A stretch of DNA of 6,520 nt, from assembly GCA_030840185.1 (NCBI GenBank), contig JAUZFY010000147.1:1-6520 (forward strand). The letters are read 5' to 3'. Positions 1 through 5,461 of this stretch are shown here, one piece after another. Under the pieces are notes generated by a model. It did no database searches. It saw only the letters and a program-made list of their open reading frames with translations, and was not told where the DNA came from. This stretch comes from Microbacteriaceae bacterium (GTDB lineage Bacteria > Actinomycetota > Actinomycetes > Actinomycetales > Microbacteriaceae). Numbering within the stretch: the stretch's first letter is position 1; every line of letters begins with the position of its first letter. The translations under genes were made by a program, and so were the position numbers.

Positions 1-151
1 GGCCGTAGTGCGGCGCCGTGTCGAAGTAGCGGATGCCGGCATCCCAGGCGGCCTCGAGGATGGCGACGGCCTCATCGTCGGTGAGTTCACGATAGAGGTT
101 TCCGAGATTGGCGGCTCCGTAGCCGAGTCGACCAAAGTCGATGTCACCCAT
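1..151 (-). CDS. Aldo/keto reductase, N-terminal fragment (probable L-fucose/D-threo-aldose dehydrogenase type)
   Basis: Only the first 50 codons lie in the window; the gene continues past its left edge. The start is the ATG at 151-149, preceded by a strong GGAGGG Shine-Dalgarno at 163-158. The protein begins MGDIDFGRLGYGAANLGNLY and reaches YFDTAPHYG at residues 42-50, the typical AKR N-terminal barrel segment; D44 and Y49 match the catalytic Asp and Tyr of the AKR tetrad. Known of the family: AKRs with this beginning (a FGRLGYGAANLGNLY-like start) are often D-threo-aldose 1-dehydrogenases, which oxidise L-fucose to its lactone with NAD(P). The divergent FAH hydrolase and SDR genes fit that role. 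The substrate is inferred; another pentose or hexose reductase remains possible because substrate-binding residues lie outside the window. Confidence 0.88.
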   Translation of the reverse strand, partial: MGDIDFGRLGYGAANLGNLYRELTDDEAVAILEAAWDAGIRYFDTAPHYG

Positions 152-211
152 CCGAGTCCCTCCAACGCGACCGACGCACCGAATGCGCCTCCTACTACCG
201 AATCAGCCGAG

Positions 212-239
212 CTTAGACATCTGATGTATTTGCTGTCAA
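212..239 (-). promoter_or_regulatory. Promoter of the aldo/keto reductase gene
   Basis: Read on the minus strand there is a perfect -35 TTGACA (239-234), a 16-nt spacer, and a -10 TCTAAG (217-212; 4 of 6 consensus bases). This would start transcription near 205 and leave a leader of about 55 nt that includes the GGAGGG site. The spacer contains the ACATC-N-GATGT palindrome, so a bound regulator would block RNA polymerase. The assignment is by sequence only. Confidence 0.6.
215..229. promoter_or_regulatory. Candidate operator palindrome between divergent sugar-catabolic genes
   Basis: The sequence ACATC-T-GATGT at 217-227 is a perfect odd palindrome, with one further matching pair (A215/T229). 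It sits between the -35 and -10 of the leftward promoter. Short palindromes of this size are typical of GntR (FCD/FadR-type) regulators of sugar-acid genes, but no regulator gene is in the window, so the family is inference. An ATTTG-CTGT-CAAAT inverted repeat (about 229-242) overlaps the -35. Confidence 0.5.
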
Positions 240-272
240 ATCGTCGAATCAGCACGAAACGCCCGACTTTGA

Positions 273-293
273 CCTCAAAAGTGAGGCTATAGT
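273..293 (+). promoter_or_regulatory. Probable promoter and second inverted repeat ahead of the FAH-SDR operon
   Basis: TATAGT at 288-293 matches five of six bases of a -10 hexamer and would start transcription near 300, about 30 nt before the FAH start. No good -35 lies at the right distance (TTGACC at 269-274 is only 13 nt away), suggesting an activated or weak promoter. A perfect 5-bp inverted repeat CCTCA-AAAG-TGAGG (273-286) abuts the -10, and an overlapping ACTTT/AAAGT pair lies at 266-282; either could be an operator. Confidence 0.4.
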
Positions 294-330
294 TCTGACG
301 TTAGAGCACTTTGGGATGAGGAAACAATCG

Positions 331-1179
331 ATGAAACTTGCGCGACTTGGCGCCTTGGGCGCAGAGCGGCCGGCAGTCCTGCACGAGGGCGCCTATTACG
401 ACATCGGGGCGCTGACCCCCGACATCACAGGCGAATTTCTTGCCGGCGACGGCATCGCCAGAGCAGCGGAAGCCCTTGCCTCCGGCCGGCTTCCGCTCAT
501 CGAGGATGCGGAGACGCTTCGCATCGGCGCGCCCATTGTGCGTCCGAGCGCCATCATCTGCATCGGAATGAACTACTCGGCCCACGCGGCCGAGTCCGGA
601 TCGGCCCCACCCGCCGTGCCGATCATGTTCCTCAAGACACCCAACACCCTTGGCGGACCCAACGACGACGTACCGATCCCCCGCAACAGTTCGAAGACCG
701 ACTGGGAGGTTGAGCTCGGGGTCGTCATCGGCGAGCGAGCTTCCTATCTGGATTCCCCGGCCGACAGCATCCGGCACATCGCCGGATTCGTCACGACCAA
801 CGATCTCTCGGAGCGGGAATTCCAGCTCGAGATTTCGGGCGGCCAGTGGTCGAAGGGAAAGAGCGCCGCGGGATTCAGCCCCACCGGCCCGTGGCTGGTG
901 ACTCCGGACGAGGTGGACTATCGCGACCTGCGTCTGCGCAGCTGGGTGAACGGCGAACCGCGCCAGGACTCCTCGACGGGCGGCCTCATCTTCGACGTCG
1001 ACTACATCATTTGGCACCTCAGCCAGTTTCTTGTGCTCGAGCCGGGCGACCTCGTCATGACCGGCACGCCGGAGGGCGTCGCGCTCTCCGGACGGTTCCC
1101 CTACCTTCGCGCCGGGGATGTCTGCGAAATCGAAATCGACGGTCTCGGGCGCCAGCGCCAGAGCTTCGTCCCGGCATAG
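331..1179 (+). CDS. Fumarylacetoacetate hydrolase (FAH) family protein, probable 2,4-diketo-3-deoxy-sugar-acid hydrolase
   Basis: A 282-residue FAH-superfamily enzyme of usual length (about 280). The N-terminal small domain MKLARLGALGAERPAVL is followed from about residue 70 by the catalytic fold: RPSAIICIGMNYSAHAAE, the metal-binding E-x-E in DWEVELG (E126, E128), D158 in TTNDLSERE, the lysine-rich SKGKSAAGFSPTGP (175-187), and the closing MTGTPEGV (243-250). The divalent-metal ligands are therefore present. ATG 331 is preferred over the in-frame ATG 316 because it gives the usual family start and leaves an AGG site at 319-321 nine bases upstream. In L-fucose and L-rhamnose oxidation a homologue hydrolyses the 2,4-diketo-3-deoxy acid to pyruvate plus a hydroxy acid; the adjacent SDR and divergent reductase support that. 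Other acylpyruvate hydrolase activities are possible. Confidence 0.9.
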   Translation: MKLARLGALGAERPAVLHEGAYYDIGALTPDITGEFLAGDGIARAAEALASGRLPLIEDAETLRIGAPIVRPSAIICIGMNYSAHAAESGSAPPAVPIMFLKTPNTLGGPNDDVPIPRNSSKTDWEVELGVVIGERASYLDSPADSIRHIAGFVTTNDLSEREFQLEISGGQWSKGKSAAGFSPTGPWLVTPDEVDYRDLRLRSWVNGEPRQDSSTGGLIFDVDYIIWHLSQFLVLEPGDLVMTGTPEGVALSGRFPYLRAGDVCEIEIDGLGRQRQSFVPA

Positions 1180-1187
1180 GAGCCAAC

Positions 1188-1931
1188 ATGAATGAATTCG
1201 ACAACCTGGTCGCGATTGTCACCGGCGGAGCATCCGGGATCGGGGCGGCCATCACCCGGCGCCTCGGTGCCGGCGGGGCGCAGGTCGCCGTCTTCGACCT
1301 TCAACCGGATGCCGCGGATCCCTCGCACTTCGCGGTCAACGTCGCCGACGACGCGTCGGTGCGCGCCGGAGTCGCCGCGGTCGCCGAACGCTACGGGCGG
1401 ATCGATATCGTGATCAACAATGCCGGAATCGGCGCCCAGGGCACGATCGCCGACAATGACGACGACGAATGGGCGCGAGTGCTCAACATCAACGTGATCG
1501 GAATCGCCCGCGTCACCCGGGCGGCGCTTCCGTACCTCCGCGAATCGCCGTCGGCCGCGATAGTGAATACATCATCGATAGCCGCGACCGCCGGGCTGCC
1601 CGCCCGCGCCCTCTACACCGCGTCGAAGGGCGCCGTGCTCTCGCTCACTCGGGCGATGGCCGCCGACCATTTGCGCGAGGGAATTCGGGTGAATTGCGTC
1701 AACCCGGGCACCGCGGACACCCCCTGGGTGAGTCGGCTGCTCGACAGTGCTGCCGATCCAGCGGCAGAGCGGGCAGCTCTCAACGCCCGCCAGCCGCACG
1801 GGCGGCTCGTGAAGGCCGATGAGGTGGCAGATGCCGTCGCTTACCTCGCAAGTCCGCGATCCGGTTCGACCACTGGAACCTCCATTGCCGTCGATGGCGG
1901 CATGCAGGACCTGCGGTTGCGTCCGGAATAG
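1188..1931 (+). CDS. SDR family oxidoreductase, probable 2-keto-3-deoxy-sugar-acid (L-fuconate-type) dehydrogenase
   Basis: A 247-residue classical short-chain dehydrogenase. Seen: cofactor motif TGGASGIG (12-19), acidic D37 at the end of beta-2 (VFDLQ), which favours NAD over NADP, NNAG (77-80), active-site serine in NTSS (S130), catalytic YTASK (Y143, K147), the PG motif after RVNCVNPG (167-174), and the C-terminal GTSIAVDGG. ATG 1188 is chosen because AGGAG at 1178-1182 overlaps the FAH stop codon (TAGGAG) and lies five bases before it, so the two genes are very probably translationally coupled. In bacterial non-phosphorylative L-fucose degradation an SDR oxidises 2-keto-3-deoxy-L-fuconate at C4, producing the diketo acid that the FAH enzyme cleaves. 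That substrate is inferred from context; a direct sugar dehydrogenase role cannot be excluded. Confidence 0.9.
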   Translation: MNEFDNLVAIVTGGASGIGAAITRRLGAGGAQVAVFDLQPDAADPSHFAVNVADDASVRAGVAAVAERYGRIDIVINNAGIGAQGTIADNDDDEWARVLNINVIGIARVTRAALPYLRESPSAAIVNTSSIAATAGLPARALYTASKGAVLSLTRAMAADHLREGIRVNCVNPGTADTPWVSRLLDSAADPAAERAALNARQPHGRLVKADEVADAVAYLASPRSGSTTGTSIAVDGGMQDLRLRPE

Positions 1932-2012
1932 CGGCACCGCGGCCGATCCGCACTCCTAGGCAACGTCGGGCTCCCGCGCGATCCGGCGGGTTAGGAGCAA
2001 ATGCGTTGCGCA

Positions 2013-2226
2013 CTCGTTTCTCCGGAGCTTCCCCCTCGTGGCTTCCTGCCGCTGGCTGATCAGCGCGCCGACACCCCACCCCGAAGACTCGTTTCTCCGG
2101 AGGTTTCCGGTTTTCGCCCCGCGGCCGGGTAGTTATTCGCCGCCGAGAGCTCGATCCTCCGGAGAAACGCGTTGAGAAGCGCCTCCGATGAGGCGCGGCG
2201 GCGTGGCCAATCCTCCGGAGAAGCGC
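2013..2226. repeat. Cluster of four CGTTTCTCCGGAG elements, two direct then two inverted
   Basis: CTCGTTTCTCCGGAG occurs identically at 2013-2027 and 2088-2102, 75 bp apart. The reverse complement occurs at 2156-2169 (CCTCCGGAGAAACG) and, with one A-to-G change, at 2212-2225 (CCTCCGGAGAAGCG). Each copy has the self-complementary core CTCCGGAG. Copies 2 and 3 can form a perfect 14-bp stem (2090-2103 with 2156-2169, 52-nt loop), and copies 1 and 4 can pair outside it (13 bp including one G-U), giving a nested structure. This may be a repetitive intergenic element, a multi-site protein-binding region or a structured RNA; the sequence does not decide between them. Confidence 0.7.
2179..2196. other. 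7-bp perfect hairpin between repeat copies 3 and 4
   Basis: GCGCCTC (2179-2185) and GAGGCGC (2190-2196) flank a CGAT loop. There is no T-run on either side, so it is not a standard intrinsic terminator. Its position between two inverted copies suggests it belongs to the same structured element. Confidence 0.5.
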
Positions 2227-2370
2227 ATCAACCGACGAACGCATCGACGGGGCGAATCCGCGCGATCCGAAAACGCCGAATAGGGGTTGCCCTACATCTC
2301 GGTGCTCGGCCGGAGGTAATGTCGAGGTCTCCGAAGTGCACGAAGAAGTGCGCGAGCCGAAGGGGCGCGA

Positions 2371-2880
2371 TTGCGAAGCATCGAACTGACGCTGGACTCG
2401 CCGACGGAAACGGCGATCGTCAAAGATTGGGATCAGCTGGAAACCGCCGGTCTCCCGAGCCTCGCCCGTCACAGCGGGTCGAGCAATCGGCCACACATCA
2501 CGGTCGCGGCGGGGCCGGCGATCGAGGCAACGGATGCCACCGCAGCGGCATGCGGCGCTCTTCCACTGGGGATGTCCTTCGGCGGGCTCGTCCTGTTCGG
2601 CACAGCGTCCGGAAAATTCGTACTCTCGCGTTCCGTCGTGCTTTCGGAGCAACTCGTCGACTTTCATCGCGCGGTGCACGAGACGATCACCGGCGCCCTC
2701 GACCAGACTCTCCCCGGTCGATGGACGCCTCACGTCACGCTCGCGAGACGCCTCACGCGGGCGGAGGTCGGTGCGGCACTCGCCGTCCTCGGTCCGGTTT
2801 CCGAGGGGAAGTGCGTCGGGCTCCGGCTTTGGGACGGTGAATCCCGTTCGATCACGCTTTTGAGCGCAAGAACGGAATGA
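2371..2880 (+). CDS. 2H phosphoesterase superfamily protein (2'-5' RNA ligase-like)
   Basis: A 169-residue protein with both signature H-x-T motifs of the 2H superfamily: H42-I-T44 in RPHITVA and H121-V-T123 in TPHVTLARR, about 80 residues apart as expected. These two histidines form the active site that acts on 2',3'-cyclic or 2'-5' phosphodiester bonds in RNA or nucleotides; the natural substrate of most bacterial members is unknown. The start is TTG 2371, the only start codon in frame after the TAA at 2317, with AAGGGG (2360-2365) five bases upstream and a typical family beginning (MRSIELTLDSPTE). It is probably cytoplasmic, with no signal peptide. Its last 29 bp overlap the 3' end of the convergent alpha/beta hydrolase. 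It lies downstream of the repeat cluster and has no obvious operon partner. Confidence 0.85.
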   Translation: MRSIELTLDSPTETAIVKDWDQLETAGLPSLARHSGSSNRPHITVAAGPAIEATDATAAACGALPLGMSFGGLVLFGTASGKFVLSRSVVLSEQLVDFHRAVHETITGALDQTLPGRWTPHVTLARRLTRAEVGAALAVLGPVSEGKCVGLRLWDGESRSITLLSARTE

Positions 2881-3646
2881 CCACGTCGAGCACCTCGTCC
2901 GATGGCCGAAGTGTGTTGCCGTGATCGCGGCCCGGCAGCCCGTGAAATCTCGCATGCGGCATGAGCCGGGCGGCAACTTCGGAGTCAAGGTAGCGTCGAC
3001 GGTCGAGGCTTCCGGCGAGCAGTAGCGTGCTCGTGTCGAGCTCAGCGACCCGGGCGTCCGCGATGCCGGGTTCGCGCTCGAGCTGCCGGAAGTACGCTCG
3101 CAACGCCATCGGGTCGTTCGCCCGGAACGCGGCGGCGGTCTGGGCATCGATCGGGTGACCCGCGGCCCGTCCCCAATCCTCCAGAAACGCGGCCATGCCC
3201 CCTCGCGCGAGCGCGTAGTCGTACCCGGTGAAGAAGGTTTCGGCAACGCTGCCGGCCGGCGAACGGTGGGTGCCACCGGCCGCGGTGAGCGAGAGGATGC
3301 GGGCCGGGTGCGAGTCGATCAGCGCGAATCCGACCCGCGCGCCGAAGGAATACCCGAAGTAGTGGGCGGAGGGCGCGCCGACGACGTCCAGGACCGCGAG
3401 GATGTCCTCGACGACGAGCGGCATCCGGTAGTCCTCCGAGCGCACCGGCTTTGCGCTTCGCCCGTGCCCGCGAAGGTCGAGCGCGATGACGGTGAACTCC
3501 TCGCGGAGCGCCCGCACGTAACCGAACCCTCGCCAGATCGCGCGGGACAAGCCGGAGCCGTGCACGAGCACCACGGGTGGTCCGTCTCCAGAGACCTCGA
3601 AGGAGATCGGGATGCCGTCCGTGGGGTTTACCGCTTCGCTCACCAC
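2852..3646 (-). CDS. Alpha/beta hydrolase
   Basis: A 264-residue alpha/beta-hydrolase-fold enzyme of usual length. Seen: the oxyanion motif LVHGSGLS (27-34), LDLRGHGRS (57-64), nucleophile elbow GYSFG with S100, the acid in LLLAGSLD (D215), and the catalytic histidine in GRDHGNT (H242). The triad is complete, so an esterase, lactonase or related hydrolase activity is likely; the substrate is not predictable. Two adjacent GTG codons (3646 and 3643) can start translation; only a weak TTGAG precedes them. The gene is divergent from alkB across a 59-bp gap containing a LexA box, and a possible -10 (TATGTT, minus strand 3678-3673) lies inside that box, so it could share SOS control; this is inferred. 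The 3' end overlaps the 2H gene by 29 bp, which rules out a separate terminator between them. Confidence 0.9.
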   Translation of the reverse strand: MVSEAVNPTDGIPISFEVSGDGPPVVLVHGSGLSRAIWRGFGYVRALREEFTVIALDLRGHGRSAKPVRSEDYRMPLVVEDILAVLDVVGAPSAHYFGYSFGARVGFALIDSHPARILSLTAAGGTHRSPAGSVAETFFTGYDYALARGGMAAFLEDWGRAAGHPIDAQTAAAFRANDPMALRAYFRQLEREPGIADARVAELDTSTLLLAGSLDRRRYLDSEVAARLMPHARFHGLPGRDHGNTLRPSDEVLDVVIPFLRSKA

Positions 3647-3669
3647 TCAATCATCGCGCGCTTCGGCGG

Positions 3670-3685
3670 TCGAACATATGTTCGA
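3670..3685. promoter_or_regulatory. LexA-binding SOS box upstream of alkB
   Basis: TCGAACATATGTTCGA is a perfect 16-bp palindrome that fits the actinobacterial SOS-box consensus TCGAAC-N4-GTTCGA known from mycobacteria, including the purine/pyrimidine pattern of the central four bases. It lies 20 bp before the alkB ATG, over the expected -35 position, where bound LexA would block transcription until DNA damage triggers LexA self-cleavage. It also lies 23 bp upstream of the divergent hydrolase start. Confidence 0.88.
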
Positions 3686-3692
3686 ACGCGTG

Positions 3693-3698
3693 TAGCCT
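3693..3698 (+). promoter_or_regulatory. Probable -10 element of alkB, leaderless geometry
   Basis: TAGCCT fits the actinobacterial TAnnnT -10 pattern and ends seven bases before the A of ATG 3706, so transcription would begin at or next to the start codon. There is no good Shine-Dalgarno in the GAGTGGC that precedes the ATG, consistent with a leaderless mRNA. With a 17-nt spacer the -35 would be TCGAAC (3670-3675), the left half of the SOS box. Confidence 0.5.
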
Positions 3699-3705
3699 GA
3701 GTGGC

Positions 3706-4356
3706 ATGAGTCTCGCCTTCCAGGGGTCACTGTTCGACGACCCGCTTGCCGAACCGACGCTCGATCGCCTATCCGGCACCGTTCGGCGCATCGAGCTGAA
3801 CGACGGTGCGTGGGTCGACCTCCGGGCTGGCTGGGTGAGCGACTCCGACGCTCTGTTCGAACGTCTTGCCGCGGATGTCCCGTGGAGGGCCGACCGGCGC
3901 GAAATGTACGAACGGGTGGTCGATGTTCCCCGGCTCGTCTCGTTCTTCGGTCCGGAGTCCGGCTACCCGCATCCGCTGCTCGATCGCGCCCAGGACCAAC
4001 TGAACGCGTTTTACCGGGCGCCGGACGAGCAGGTGTTCCGCACGGCCGGCCTGTGCTTCTATCGAACCGGCAACGACAGTGTCGCGTGGCACGGCGACCG
4101 GGTCGGATCGGCGATCGAGCGCGACACCATGGTGGCGATCGTTTCGGTGGGCGCGGCGCGCACCCTCTCGCTTCGGCCGAAGGGCGGCGGGGAAACACTG
4201 CGATTCCCGCTCGGGCACGGCGACCTGATCGTGATGGGCGGCAGCTGCCAGCGCACCCATGAGCACGCCATCCTCAAGACCAGACAATCGGTCGGTCCGC
4301 GGATCAGCATCCAGTTTCGCCCGATCTGGCCGGGAACGCGATCGCGGCGCACCTGA
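3706..4356 (+). CDS. alkB: AlkB-type 2-oxoglutarate/Fe(II)-dependent DNA dealkylase
   Basis: A 216-residue protein, the length of E. coli AlkB. Family members oxidatively remove methyl groups such as 1-methyladenine and 3-methylcytosine from DNA or RNA, using 2-oxoglutarate, O2 and Fe(II). Seen: the iron ligands H129-x-D131 in VAWHGD and H187 in THEHAILK, and the 2-oxoglutarate-binding R199-x5-R205 in PRISIQFR, in the order HxD…H…RxxxxxR. The FYRTGNDSVAWHGD and LGHGDLIVMGG segments are typical of the family. ATG 3706 is chosen over the upstream in-frame ATG 3577 because the longer form would run through the SOS box and into the opposing gene, and because MSLAFQGSLFD is a normal family N-terminus. 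A LexA box 20 bp upstream indicates SOS induction. The next gene is convergent, so alkB is probably monocistronic. Confidence 0.92.
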   Translation: MSLAFQGSLFDDPLAEPTLDRLSGTVRRIELNDGAWVDLRAGWVSDSDALFERLAADVPWRADRREMYERVVDVPRLVSFFGPESGYPHPLLDRAQDQLNAFYRAPDEQVFRTAGLCFYRTGNDSVAWHGDRVGSAIERDTMVAIVSVGAARTLSLRPKGGGETLRFPLGHGDLIVMGGSCQRTHEHAILKTRQSVGPRISIQFRPIWPGTRSRRT

Positions 4357-4373
4357 GACCTGGCACGCCGCGA
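4342..4373. terminator. Possible bidirectional hairpin between alkB and the convergent aldolase gene
   Basis: TCGCGGCG (4342-4349) and CGCCGCGA (4366-4373) form a perfect 8-bp GC-rich stem with a 16-nt loop that contains the alkB stop codon. It lies in the 28-bp gap between convergent genes, where a shared terminator is expected, but no T-run follows in either direction and the loop is large. Weak call. Confidence 0.3.
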
Positions 4374-4384
4374 CCGCGGAGGGC

Positions 4385-5338
4385 CTATCGCTTCACGCCG
4401 TCGTAGATCCGCGCGAAGTGCGTGTAGTTTTCGGCGACCCGAGACACGAGTTCCGCCCGCGTCGCTCGACCGGCGAGGTGGTCGATGAGTGGCCGCTCCC
4501 AAATGCTTCGACCGATGGCAAACCCGCGGAACCCGTCAACTCCGGAGGCTACCGTCAGCCAGTGATCGAGGCGATCCTTCGGCGCGTCTCGGCCGAGCAC
4601 GATGCAGGCTACGTCATCTCGCCCATCCCGACGCGCAGCCGCGACGACATCGGCTGCGGCATCAGCAGTCTCGAGCCCCTCGACCTTCCAGATCTCCGGT
4701 TCAATTCCCGCCTCGTGCATGTCGCCGATCACCCGCACTGTGAGCCGCGGTCGCAGCTCGCGGTCGTAGCGCAGCGCGTCGCCGGCTACGGACTCGAGCT
4801 GGGCCGCAACCGATGGCACGAGAAGCTCGATGAGGAACGTGCGTCCGGATTCTCGGAGCGCGCGTGAGACGGCCGCAAGCCGGTCGAACTGCAACTCCCG
4901 ATTCCCGCCGTCGGCAGGGTTGTCCCGAACCAGCACTTTTACCTGGTCCGGGTCGAATTGCTCCACGTGTTTCAGCCACTCCTTGTCGCCGAAGTTGCCG
5001 TACTCGAGCAGGAACAGCTTCTGACCACTGCGTTCGATGGGCATCGCGAGGTCGATTCCCGCTGCCTTGGCCGCCGTGGCGACGCGCGCGCCGTATCGCT
5101 CGTCGACGAGCACACCGGTCCGCGTGACATCCACTCCGCCATCGATTGCGGCCCGCAGCCCGTCGAAGATTGCGTCCTTGCCCGCCGAGATCTGGGCTGT
5201 TTCATCGGCCGTCGGCTCGCCGTCTATCCCATATATCTCGCGCTGCAACGAATCGCGATGGTCCATCGCCAGAATGAGCAGTTCGCCGTGCGGGCGTGAG
5301 GCTTGGCTGGATGGATCAGGGATTTCGATGGCATTCAC
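4385..5338 (-). CDS. DUF2090 / LacD-like class I aldolase family protein
   Basis: A 317-residue predicted TIM-barrel aldolase. It resembles the DUF2090 domain found at the C-terminus of some IolC proteins of inositol catabolism and the LacD tagatose-bisphosphate aldolases. Seen: AMDHRDSL (24-31) on the first strand, K134 in VKVLVRDNP, E171 in FLIELLVP, WKVEG with K218, which matches the KVE lysine that forms the Schiff base in LacD, and FAIGRSIWERP (273-283), a C-terminal phosphate-binding-like loop. The substrate is unknown; there is no kinase or other inositol gene here, so the enzyme stands alone. The start is taken as GTG 5338. A longer frame reaches GTG 5422, but the extra 28 residues are translated from a dispersed repeat and look non-native. 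It is read in the same direction as the phosphoesterase gene, 123 bp downstream of it. Confidence 0.78.
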   Translation of the reverse strand: MNAIEIPDPSSQASRPHGELLILAMDHRDSLQREIYGIDGEPTADETAQISAGKDAIFDGLRAAIDGGVDVTRTGVLVDERYGARVATAAKAAGIDLAMPIERSGQKLFLLEYGNFGDKEWLKHVEQFDPDQVKVLVRDNPADGGNRELQFDRLAAVSRALRESGRTFLIELLVPSVAAQLESVAGDALRYDRELRPRLTVRVIGDMHEAGIEPEIWKVEGLETADAAADVVAAARRDGRDDVACIVLGRDAPKDRLDHWLTVASGVDGFRGFAIGRSIWERPLIDHLAGRATRAELVSRVAENYTHFARIYDGVKR

Positions 5339-5345
5339 CCGGTCG

Positions 5346-5351
5346 ACGTTA
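5346..5351 (-). promoter_or_regulatory. Candidate -10 element of the aldolase gene, leaderless geometry
   Basis: On the minus strand TAACGT (TAnnnT pattern) ends seven bases before GTG 5338, the same spacing as at alkB. No recognisable -35 lies 17-18 nt upstream. A GGAG nearby is 13 bases from the start, rather far for a ribosome-binding site. Confidence 0.35.
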
Positions 5352-5376
5352 CTCCGGTGCTTCGGTGCGGACGCTG

Positions 5377-5409
5377 GTCTCGATACATTCGCAAGCTCGC
5401 TACTCGACC
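5377..5409 (+). repeat. Dispersed repeat copy A (GTCTCGATAC…TACTCGACC)
   Basis: GTCTCGATAC (5377-5386), a variable 14-base core and TACTCGACC (5401-5409). The same ends occur at 6423-6456 (minus) and 6473-6506 (plus) with different cores. A degraded partial copy (TACTCGATCC, 5434-5443) follows. From memory, repeats of this type are frequent between genes in Microbacteriaceae; this was not checked. This copy lies in the 123-bp gap between the phosphoesterase and aldolase genes. Confidence 0.8.
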
Positions 5410-5461
5410 CACGGAAGGACACTCGCAGAGCGATACTCGATCCGCGGACGCGGGAGCAGCT

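Larger units (their letters stand above)
1932..2370. other. 439-bp intergenic stretch with repeats, no convincing gene
   Basis: Open frames cross this stretch on both strands, but their products are Arg/Pro/Gly-rich shadows without recognisable motifs. It holds the four-copy TCTCCGGAG repeat cluster, a GCGCCTC hairpin (2179-2196) and a perfect 10-bp palindrome GCTGATCAGC (2055-2064). A weak CCCGC/GCGGG hairpin (1973-1990) 40 bases after the SDR stop could end the operon but lacks a T-run. A GGAGG at 2312-2316 precedes an ATG at 2319 by only two bases and in the wrong frame for the downstream gene. Confidence 0.6.

Noticed and set aside
301..1017. Open frame of 238 codons on the minus strand opposite the FAH gene
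   Set aside because: Shadow of a high-GC gene; the forward frame has all FAH motifs and the reverse product has none.
2319..2840. ATG 2319 after GGAGG, in another frame of the 2H gene
   Set aside because: Only two bases between GGAGG and ATG, and the product is Arg-rich; the H-x-T motifs lie in the 2371 frame.
1780..3276. Minus-strand open frame of 498 codons across the repeat region and 2H gene
   Set aside because: Arg/Pro-rich product without motifs, crosses three real genes; explained by high GC and absence of stops.
3640..3654. Four-codon mini-ORF (ATG ATT GAG TGG TGA) on the minus strand whose stop overlaps the second GTG of the hydrolase gene
   Set aside because: Too short to distinguish from chance, and no ribosome-binding site precedes it.
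3577..3705. N-terminal extension of AlkB from ATG 3577
   Set aside because: It would run through the SOS box and the opposing gene, and the added residues look non-native.
3852..3864. TTCGAAC inside alkB as a second SOS box
   Set aside because: It lacks the two spaced half-sites of the TCGAAC-N4-GTTCGA pattern.
5339..5422. 28-residue N-terminal extension of the aldolase from GTG 5422
   Set aside because: It is translated from dispersed repeat DNA; family similarity starts after GTG 5338.
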